Origin: Egibacteraceae bacterium
GTDB lineage: Bacteria; Actinomycetota; Nitriliruptoria; Euzebyales; Egibacteraceae
DNA: 59,026 nt
Assembly (NCBI GenBank): GCA_035540635.1
Contig: DATLGH010000092.1
Location: forward strand, 1-59,026
Reading direction: 5' to 3'
Shown here piece by piece: positions 50,548 through 56,900 of this stretch. How positions within the stretch are numbered: the first letter of the stretch is position 1; each line of letters begins with the position of its first letter. Below the pieces are notes generated by a model, which saw only the letters and a program-made list of their open reading frames with translations, searched no databases and had not been told where the DNA came from. A program made the position numbers and the translations under genes.

Positions 50548-51479
50548 TGCACCTGCTGCCGGAGTAGTTGGGCGGCGAGACGCGCTACTTCTGAGGGAAC
50601 GCTGCGGTACCCCAGGCGGCCTGACCGTGGATCGAAGTCGGGGAGATAGCCAGAGCAGAGAACCAGTGCCCGCTCGATGAGAAGTGGTGGCCTGCAGATC
50701 GCGGGGACGGACAGCGTCTCGGTGGCCGCATCGTAGGCCAGGAGGCCGCGCCTCTTCCGCATGACCGCGTACTTGCCGACCTGGACTGGGACGCGGTAGG
50801 AGCACCCGTGCCAGCGCAGGTAGTAGAAGCGTTGATGCTTCATGACGAACCGGAAGAGCCCGGTTCGCTCGCGCATCGCGTCAGTGGTCGTGCACTCAAC
50901 CCATCCAAGTCGCGAGGACGAGAAGCGGTGGACCGCCCAACCGGGGGTCTCTGGAATTGCCATCCTGAACCAGGTGGCCGGATCGCGCACGTCGGGTACT
51001 GCGGACAGGATGGCAGTCGCTGCATCTGCCTGGACGAGGATGCCCAGCCACTCCGCGGAGAGCGCCTCGGCGGCCCCGCGAAGCACGATCCGCTGGGGCA
51101 TGCCCGGCACATCCACCGCGACGACGTCGAGATCGGCGCAGCGATCCAGTCTTTGCATGAGCTCCGGGGACCGAGCTCCGCAGAGAAGGCCCCCGTATGG
51201 GTTGCTCGGAAGCATCGCGACCGCAGGCGGGACAACGCGCCAGTCGTGGCCTGCCGTGGTCGAGAAGAACTCGACGTGACTGAGGCGCTGCAGGGCGAAG
51301 CGGGCGCGCTGGTAGACCGGCAAGTCTGAGCTGGCCAGGGCAGGCCCGTCCTGGCCGTCACCTGCATTAGACTGCTCGTAGTCCTGCTCGACGCCCAACT
51401 CCTCAACAGCCCCGCGGAACTGTGACCAGGAGCCTTGTCCCTTCGCTGAGAGCCAGAGCAGAAGGTGTTCAAGGCTCAC
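50544..51479 (-). CDS. Druantia II-associated protein of unknown fold (candidate DruG)
   Basis: The 311-residue protein has no motif I recognise. Its N-terminus (LEHLLLWLSAKGQGSWSQFR) looks like a small winged-helix or helical domain. The middle is alpha/beta. The C-terminus (PPLLIERALVLCSGYLPDFD, then SVPSEVARLAAQLL) looks conserved. GTG 51479 has GGAGG 7 nt upstream and overlaps the preceding gene by 11 nt; the open frame upstream of it is not coding. Position directly before the giant helicase fits DruG of Druantia type II, but that rests on gene order only. Confidence 0.55.
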   Translation of the reverse strand: MSLEHLLLWLSAKGQGSWSQFRGAVEELGVEQDYEQSNAGDGQDGPALASSDLPVYQRARFALQRLSHVEFFSTTAGHDWRVVPPAVAMLPSNPYGGLLCGARSPELMQRLDRCADLDVVAVDVPGMPQRIVLRGAAEALSAEWLGILVQADAATAILSAVPDVRDPATWFRMAIPETPGWAVHRFSSSRLGWVECTTTDAMRERTGLFRFVMKHQRFYYLRWHGCSYRVPVQVGKYAVMRKRRGLLAYDAATETLSVPAICRPPLLIERALVLCSGYLPDFDPRSGRLGYRSVPSEVARLAAQLLRQQVQ

Positions 51480-54024
51480 CTCGACGCCTCCAAAGGTTCC
51501 GCGCGACCCGCTTGTACTCCCGCCAGAGGTCGTTCGTCTCTGGAGATGCAGGCTCAACCGCCAAGCCCTTGCGGTTAGCGTCGAGGACGAATCGACACCA
51601 CATCTCGATGTCACGGCCGCCCCTGGCGGACCTTCGGTTCACAACTCGAGGAGGCGCCACTGGCTCTCCGACGAGAAGGATTCTGCTCGTGCGCTTCTCG
51701 CATTGCAGGGGTTGGGCGGGTAAGGCCCAGACGGGATCGAACGGAGCCAGTCCAAGGCACACCGCTCCTCGCAGCTCCGGCCGTCGGTGCAGAAGGAAGA
51801 CGTGGCCCGGACTCGCTCCGAGGAGCACGGGATTGGTCGGCGGAACCTGGACGGCTTGCCGGTAAGCCGGCTGAGCATTCATCACCACAGGACGCACGAG
51901 CGGCCCACAGAACTCGAACTCCTGGTTCTCGCCGCCGCGCAGCTTGAATGAATGGGCTGGCCAATAGGTCCATTGGGCTTCAGAGCGCACCAGCGAGTAG
52001 GTCCTATTCAACCCGCTACACCAGATGTGGTGGTCCCCCTCAGCGTCCCATCCCTGGGCGCTGAGACCTCCCTGTTTGGATTCCGTAGCCTCCTGGCCGT
52101 CGATCAGCACCGACGCCGTGTGCTCTAGATTTCCATAGATGCGGATGGCCGGCGGGTAGCCGAGCAGCCATGAGTTGTAGGCGAGGCGGATTCCCCCTTC
52201 GAGCGCTATCTCGATCTCAGGGAGGGGCCGCAGAACGTTGAGAATGTCGGAATCGCCGCTCGGCGGAATTGGGTTATGCGGTACGACGCCCCGGAGGACC
52301 AGCCACCCAGACGGAGCACCATCCTGCTGTCCCAACTGAGTCCAGCCGGCACACCCAGCCGCGCGGAGCGCACCCTCGACCACGCCGAGGTGTGTCGCTG
52401 TACAAAGAACAACGTGATCGCGACCGAGGGCCAGCCGTGGACAGGAGACGTAACCGCGGTGCGTTGTTCCATGAGCGAGCACAAACACCTGGCGGCCTGA
52501 CAGCAGCCACTCCTGGCCCGTGTCCCCGTGCCGCCAGACAAACCCAGTGCGAAGGAGGTCGCCGAGGTCGTCCGGAATAACGTCCTGATACCACTCATCC
52601 TGCAACGCCTGGAACTCCACGTCGCCCGCCGCGCCGGAGACGGTAAGTTCCTCGGGGAGCCCAGGCAACCGCTTCGGCAACAACGAGACGCTGCAGTACC
52701 CACCGCGCTGGAAGATGACGCGTACGTCGACGTCCGCAACCCAGCCACGATTTGCTACCTTGCGGGGGCCCTCCGATCTGGACCGGGCTTCCGTGGGCGG
52801 TCGCCCCCGTGGCGGTCCTCCCGTTGGGGGGCGGTACTGCGTCGTGCGCCGCTGCGCCTCTCCCGTGGGAAGCTGTGCGAACCCGCCATCGACCTCGGGT
52901 TCTTCACTCAAGCCATCCGTGTCTGGTGTAGCTCGACGAGCGGGCTCCGCCGAGATCCGCTCCTCTGCGATGATTTCCCTTCTCGCCTCATCGGTTGCAG
53001 GCAGACCCGGCTCTTCTGTAGCGGCAGTCTCCGCGCCATTCGCGACATGCGAGCCGACTTCGGAGTCGACTTCGCGTCTAGCCTCGCCGCCCGATACCGC
53101 TATCTCCTCGTTCCCCGTCGCATCGGGCAGCCTGTCGACGTTATCAATCGGATCGTCGCTCTCTGGCGTCTCCTCGACATGTCCAACAGGGATCCCAGTC
53201 TCAGCTACGTCGCCGGCTTCTTCCTCATCAGCCTGCTGAAGTTCGGCCTCGAAACTTGTACCAGCCTTCACTCCAGCAGGACGTGCACGCTGGGCGGCGT
53301 CGGACGCGTCGTCAGCCTGTCCAGTGGTCCCGGTCTCGTCATGTGCCTCGCCGGTAGGCACGTCCTCGACCTCGATGCTTGCCGCCGCATCGGCGATCTG
53401 CTTGCCGGGGCCGTCCGCTACTTGGTCCGCCAGGGCTCGGTACCCTCCCTGGCCTTCGCCGGTGGGTTCTCCAGGGGCGTGCGACTCCGCGTTGGCGGCG
53501 ATGTGCGACTGCTCGTCGTCCGTAGTGCCGGATGCCACGGCGCCCAGGGTTCCTGCGCCCGATCTGTCCGGCTCGGGGCGTTCACGGACTTCTGCGGCGC
53601 GTGCTGCTCCGCCGTGCCTCCTCGCTGCATCCGCGGGGGCTGGCCCCCTCGCGACCTGTTCGCTGCCTACATCAACCCCATGCTGTTCGCCTCGCCCGTC
53701 AACCGCCAGCTCGCTCGACTCGATACTGGTCGCGGAGTCCTGAGCGCTGGTCGCCGGGACTTCTTCCCGACTCTCGTTATCGGATGCTCTCGGGACGCTG
53801 GCGTCTTTCGCTGGCGGTCCGGCCCGGCCCATGTTCTCGGTGGGAGGTACATCAGCGGTGGTTTGGGTCTCGGCGGTCTCCACGCCCGAGTCGGTCCCCC
53901 GCGAACCGCCCCCATCCTGCTCGCTGCCAACCCTTCGTTCAGGCCGCTCCGCGGCGTGCTGTCCGCGCACGGAACTCAACCACGAACGAAGTACGGAGAC
54001 GATGGCTCGCAGGACCAGGCGCAT
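51469..54024 (-). CDS. Druantia II-associated protein with a long acidic disordered N-terminus (candidate DruF)
   Basis: The 851-residue protein starts with a short basic hydrophobic segment (MRLVLRAIVSVLRSWLSSVR). About 370 residues of Glu/Ala/Gly/Thr-rich low complexity with no fold follow, then a compact domain of about 450 residues. This domain has many Trp and Tyr residues (WVADVDVRVIFQRGGYCSVS; VLCTATHLGVVEGALRAAGC; HHIWCSGLNRTYSLVRSEAQ) and looks beta-rich. I recognise no catalytic motif. It lies 6 bp after the glycosylase gene. Position between methyltransferase and helicase fits DruF of Druantia type II. Confidence 0.55.
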   Translation of the reverse strand: MRLVLRAIVSVLRSWLSSVRGQHAAERPERRVGSEQDGGGSRGTDSGVETAETQTTADVPPTENMGRAGPPAKDASVPRASDNESREEVPATSAQDSATSIESSELAVDGRGEQHGVDVGSEQVARGPAPADAARRHGGAARAAEVRERPEPDRSGAGTLGAVASGTTDDEQSHIAANAESHAPGEPTGEGQGGYRALADQVADGPGKQIADAAASIEVEDVPTGEAHDETGTTGQADDASDAAQRARPAGVKAGTSFEAELQQADEEEAGDVAETGIPVGHVEETPESDDPIDNVDRLPDATGNEEIAVSGGEARREVDSEVGSHVANGAETAATEEPGLPATDEARREIIAEERISAEPARRATPDTDGLSEEPEVDGGFAQLPTGEAQRRTTQYRPPTGGPPRGRPPTEARSRSEGPRKVANRGWVADVDVRVIFQRGGYCSVSLLPKRLPGLPEELTVSGAAGDVEFQALQDEWYQDVIPDDLGDLLRTGFVWRHGDTGQEWLLSGRQVFVLAHGTTHRGYVSCPRLALGRDHVVLCTATHLGVVEGALRAAGCAGWTQLGQQDGAPSGWLVLRGVVPHNPIPPSGDSDILNVLRPLPEIEIALEGGIRLAYNSWLLGYPPAIRIYGNLEHTASVLIDGQEATESKQGGLSAQGWDAEGDHHIWCSGLNRTYSLVRSEAQWTYWPAHSFKLRGGENQEFEFCGPLVRPVVMNAQPAYRQAVQVPPTNPVLLGASPGHVFLLHRRPELRGAVCLGLAPFDPVWALPAQPLQCEKRTSRILLVGEPVAPPRVVNRRSARGGRDIEMWCRFVLDANRKGLAVEPASPETNDLWREYKRVARNLWRRRGEP

Positions 54025-54030
54025 ACGAGA

Positions 54031-54885
54031 TCAGCCCCTACCTGCAACCTGCCGGATTTCGGGCGGCGCTGAGCCAGGGGAACCGGTGGACGGCCGTTCC
54101 GCGTGCTGCCCAGCAGAAGGACCACCCAGGTCGGACGCCGGCCCCCTCACCGCGTGCTCGGGGGGCGAATCGCCTCGAGGCCCGTCCAGCGGTGCCAAGC
54201 CGCGCCTCTGGCAGGCATCTACTGCAGGGCAGATTCCGCAGCGCGGAGTTGCGGGCAGACACACCAGTTGGCCATGCACGACCAGATTGACATGGTAGGG
54301 CCGCCTGCGGTCCGCGGGGACCGCCGCTTGCAGCGTGTCGTGCAGAGACCGGCGGCGGTAGACAGCCGATCGCGGTATCACACCCGCCCGCCAGAGAATC
54401 CTGAAGGTGTTCCCGTCCACTGGGAATACCTCGCGCCGAAGGCTGTAGAGGAGCACGCAGCGGGCCCCCTTCCACGAGAGCCCGGGCAGCCGTGTGAGGA
54501 CGCGCTCCGCCTCAGCGTCGCCCAGTTCGTGAAGGGCATCGAGCGACAGCTTTCCGAACCCATCGCGTACAGCTGCGAGGAGATCCTTGATCGACCTAGC
54601 CTTCTGCCGGTGAAGACCCCCCGCGCGCAACACGGCCGCGATGTCGTCGACCGATGCTCCTTCGGCGTCCTCCCATCGAGGGAACGCCGAGCGCAGGCTT
54701 TGCCAGGTCTTCCGGAAACGCGGCAGGTCGGTTTGGAAGCTCAGGATGATGTAGACGGCCTCGTCGAGAGCATTCGCCTGGTTACCCAACACCGCCTCCG
54801 GTGCCCCGTACGCGGCATCGAGGAGGTCATCGACCAGGCGCAGCCTCTGCCGGCCCCCGGGAGCGAACCGGAATCCCGCGGTCAT
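54031..54885 (-). CDS. Endonuclease III-like HhH-GPD DNA glycosylase with 4Fe-4S cluster
   Basis: The 284-residue protein has the HhH-GPD fold: Gln51 in IILSFQTD, helix-hairpin-helix LTRLPGLSWKGARCVLL with catalytic Lys139, and catalytic Asp157 in VFPVDGNTFRIL. The Fe-S ligands are Cys209-x6-Cys216-x2-Cys219-x5-Cys225, the exact spacing of endonuclease III. A disordered tail of about 54 residues follows. Its ATG overlaps the methyltransferase stop (ATGA). Since 5-methylcytosine deaminates to thymine, a glycosylase paired with a C5 methyltransferase most likely repairs the resulting G:T mismatches, as Vsr or Mig-type enzymes do. A restriction role is the alternative. Confidence 0.82.
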   Translation of the reverse strand: MTAGFRFAPGGRQRLRLVDDLLDAAYGAPEAVLGNQANALDEAVYIILSFQTDLPRFRKTWQSLRSAFPRWEDAEGASVDDIAAVLRAGGLHRQKARSIKDLLAAVRDGFGKLSLDALHELGDAEAERVLTRLPGLSWKGARCVLLYSLRREVFPVDGNTFRILWRAGVIPRSAVYRRRSLHDTLQAAVPADRRRPYHVNLVVHGQLVCLPATPRCGICPAVDACQRRGLAPLDGPRGDSPPEHAVRGPASDLGGPSAGQHAERPSTGSPGSAPPEIRQVAGRG

Positions 54886-56132
54886 CGGGCCTTCCTGCGC
54901 TGCCCCGGCGTGCCCAACTGCGCCAGGATCCCGTACACCAGAAACGGTGGCACGGAGTTTCCGATCATCTCGTACGCGTGCCGGCGGCAAGCCAGTTCGT
55001 CCGGGAAGGAGACGTGATCGGGAATACCCTGCAGGCGCGCGTACTCGCGGACCGACAACGAGCGGTGCTCTTGGTAGTGGTAGACGCAGTCGTACTTCGT
55101 CGAGAGCGCGGTCGATGGAGCGTCGGGGTGCAGTCGCCTGTATGCCGAGTCGAAGCGACGAGACAGGCCGTTCAGCTTGTCCGCCGGCAGGTCCCGAGCA
55201 CACCCTCCCGGCGGGATCAACTGTAAGCGATGGACGGTCTCGTCGCGGACCGCTGGCGTGCGTGTGTTGGTAAGAACGTCTCGTGAAGCGGTCCGCATTG
55301 CCCGCTGATAACTGTTGAGCGGCGCCGAGGCGTAGGCCCTAAGGACTTCGGGCTCGCCGGCGCCCAAAAGTGGAAGGTCGGACAGCGCCTGGTGCGTCGA
55401 GGTCATCGAGAGGTCGCTTGGATCGGCCAGACGATCCGCGTAGAACCTCATCCGGTCCGGGACTTCAGCCCCGTGCCGGAGCGCCGCGTAGAGGGGAGCA
55501 AGATCCGGAGACTGGTCTGGTAGCCGCTCCTCGCCCGACCCGATGCGGACGGCGAGGATCAGGATGCGCCGACGCGCCTGGGGCGTCCCAAACAGCGCGG
55601 CATCGTACCCCCCGTACTCGACGCGGTACCGAAGCCCGCGCGGCCCCGGTCGCTCTAGGGCTCCGAGCAGGTTGCGCAAGGTCTCACCCCCGCGATGGCG
55701 CGCGAGGTCCGGCACGTTTTCGATCAGCACGAGCCTCGGGCGGAAGATGGCGACGTACTCTGGCATCGCCAACAGAACCTGGTTGTGCTTGTTCGGCGCG
55801 TCATGGTGGCCGTTGCGGATCTGGCTGAAGCCCTTGCATGGCGGGCCGGCTGCAAAGAGATCAACTTCGCCAAGACGTAGGCGAACTCTCGAGATGGCAG
55901 CTCGACCCTCAGTGGAAAGGATGTCGCACGTACTCGCGACCGGCTCTCGAGCGTTGTGATTGTAGATGGCGACCGCGTCGGGCCAAGAGTCGTAGGCCTT
56001 GAGCACTTGGTAACCGGCAGCGGCGAGGCCGATTCCGATGCCGCCCATACCGCAGCACAGCTCTACCGCGGTGTGCTTGGGCTCTGGGGCTACCGCGGGC
56101 CATCGTAAGGGAGCGGCGCCTGTAAGGCTCAT
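54882..56132 (-). CDS. C5-cytosine DNA methyltransferase (DruM-like)
   Basis: The 416-residue enzyme transfers a methyl group from SAM to cytosine C5. All key motifs are present: motif I AVELCCGMGGIGIGL, motif IV AAGPPCKGFSQIR with catalytic Cys99, motif VI LIENVPD, motif VIII GTPQARRRIL, motif IX region LSRRFDSAYRRLHPDAPSTA, and motif X EMIGNSVPP. The target-recognition region lies between about residues 230 and 320. It overlaps both neighbours by ATGA. In Druantia type II the methyltransferase DruM opens the operon; this gene is the third of the present operon, after two small DNA-binding proteins. Confidence 0.93.
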   Translation of the reverse strand: MSLTGAAPLRWPAVAPEPKHTAVELCCGMGGIGIGLAAAGYQVLKAYDSWPDAVAIYNHNAREPVASTCDILSTEGRAAISRVRLRLGEVDLFAAGPPCKGFSQIRNGHHDAPNKHNQVLLAMPEYVAIFRPRLVLIENVPDLARHRGGETLRNLLGALERPGPRGLRYRVEYGGYDAALFGTPQARRRILILAVRIGSGEERLPDQSPDLAPLYAALRHGAEVPDRMRFYADRLADPSDLSMTSTHQALSDLPLLGAGEPEVLRAYASAPLNSYQRAMRTASRDVLTNTRTPAVRDETVHRLQLIPPGGCARDLPADKLNGLSRRFDSAYRRLHPDAPSTALSTKYDCVYHYQEHRSLSVREYARLQGIPDHVSFPDELACRRHAYEMIGNSVPPFLVYGILAQLGTPGQRRKAR

Positions 56133-56353
56133 GCCGCCCCCGTTTTCCTGTCGACCTTGCCTTGGTTGCGCCTTCTTGGGCCGCCAGTCGTCCTCCCAGC
56201 GAGGGGTGGCGAGACGCTTCGGAGATTCTGCTCAAGGAGGCGGACGACGTAGTCCTGGATGGTTACGTCGAGGTCGGCGCAGCGGATCCGGAGCAGGCGG
56301 TGGAGTTCGCCTGCGACGCGAATGTGGATCTTCCGCTCTCCGGCTTGGCTCAA
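56129..56353 (-). CDS. Small ribbon-helix-helix-type DNA-binding protein
   Basis: The 74-residue protein begins with a strand (RKIHIRVAGELH) followed by two helices (RLLRIRCADLD and TIQDYVVRLLEQNL), the layout of CopG/Arc-type ribbon-helix-helix proteins, and ends with a basic tail. It uses a TTG start with GGAG 8 nt upstream, and its stop overlaps the methyltransferase start (ATGA). It probably regulates the operon or guides a partner to DNA. Confidence 0.65.
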   Translation of the reverse strand: MSQAGERKIHIRVAGELHRLLRIRCADLDVTIQDYVVRLLEQNLRSVSPPLAGRTTGGPRRRNQGKVDRKTGAA

Positions 56354-56409
56354 CGGTAGGGCTCCAAATGGGGCTCAGGTACAACTGCGGCGCGAGTGGA
56401 CCCGGTACC

Positions 56410-56691
56410 TCAGACGGTGTCAAGTCCCTTGCTGTACCGCTTGGCGGCTGCCTGGCGGGAGATGCCGAGCGCTCGGGCCACCTCGGCGTAGGAGTCGCCT
56501 TCGGCGATGGCGTAGGCGGCGTGCTTGGCGGCGCGGCGTGAGGCTTCGGCGGCGACGGCCGACCAGGTGGCGGCGGCGTCGAGGTGATCGGTCCCAGAGC
56601 GGACGAGGAGGCGGAGGATGTCGAGCACCGCGATCTGCCAGAGGGTCTCGCGGCGCTCGTGCGCCCGCAGCTGTGTCAAGTTGGTTGTCAT
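56410..56691 (-). CDS. Small helix-turn-helix regulator heading the Druantia II-like operon
   Basis: The 93-residue helical protein has a C-terminal helix-turn-helix (GDSYAEVARALGISRQAAAK) of the sigma-70 region 4/LuxR-like kind. An N-terminal helical dimerisation segment (RETLWQIAVLDILRLLVRS) precedes it. The ATG at 56691 has AGGGAG 8 nt upstream. It is 56 bp upstream of the ribbon-helix-helix gene on the same strand, and near-palindromic sites overlap its own start, so autoregulation is likely. Confidence 0.75.
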   Translation of the reverse strand: MTTNLTQLRAHERRETLWQIAVLDILRLLVRSGTDHLDAAATWSAVAAEASRRAAKHAAYAIAEGDSYAEVARALGISRQAAAKRYSKGLDTV

Positions 56692-56730
56692 GATCGGGCT
56701 CCCTCGTCAACTCGGTTGACGCACAGGGAG
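56675..56730. promoter_or_regulatory. Two palindromic operator-like sites at the Druantia II-like operon head
   Basis: A perfect inverted repeat GTCAAC-TCG-GTTGAC lies at 56706-56720. A 12-of-15 match to it, GTCAAGTTGGTTGTC, lies at 56675-56689 across the start codon, 31 bp away. The first is framed by CTCCCT (56699-56704) and AGGGAG (56725-56730), so the transcript could also fold and hide the Shine-Dalgarno. The rest of 56,731-56,900 shows no gene. Confidence 0.5.
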
Positions 56731-56900
56731 TTGCTCCTGCGGAGGCCGCGCTTGTGACGTCCGGGAGCGGCAGCTGGGGACAACCCGCCTGAGGCGCCGC
56801 GACGCGCCGGCACGAACGACGGGCGAGCGGGGCGCGCGCGCCGTCGCCGGGATTACGACACGCCCGCGCCGCCGAGCGTTCAGGGTGGTGCGCCGAAGGT

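Noticed and set aside
52528-54072. A plus-strand open frame of 514 codons
   Set aside because: It is antisense to the low-complexity part of the candidate DruF gene and has no start signal or recognisable domain.
44977-56132. DISARM system
   Set aside because: DISARM has separate helicase (DrmA) and DUF1998 (DrmB) proteins plus a phospholipase-D protein; here helicase and DUF1998 are one chain and no phospholipase-D motif is present.
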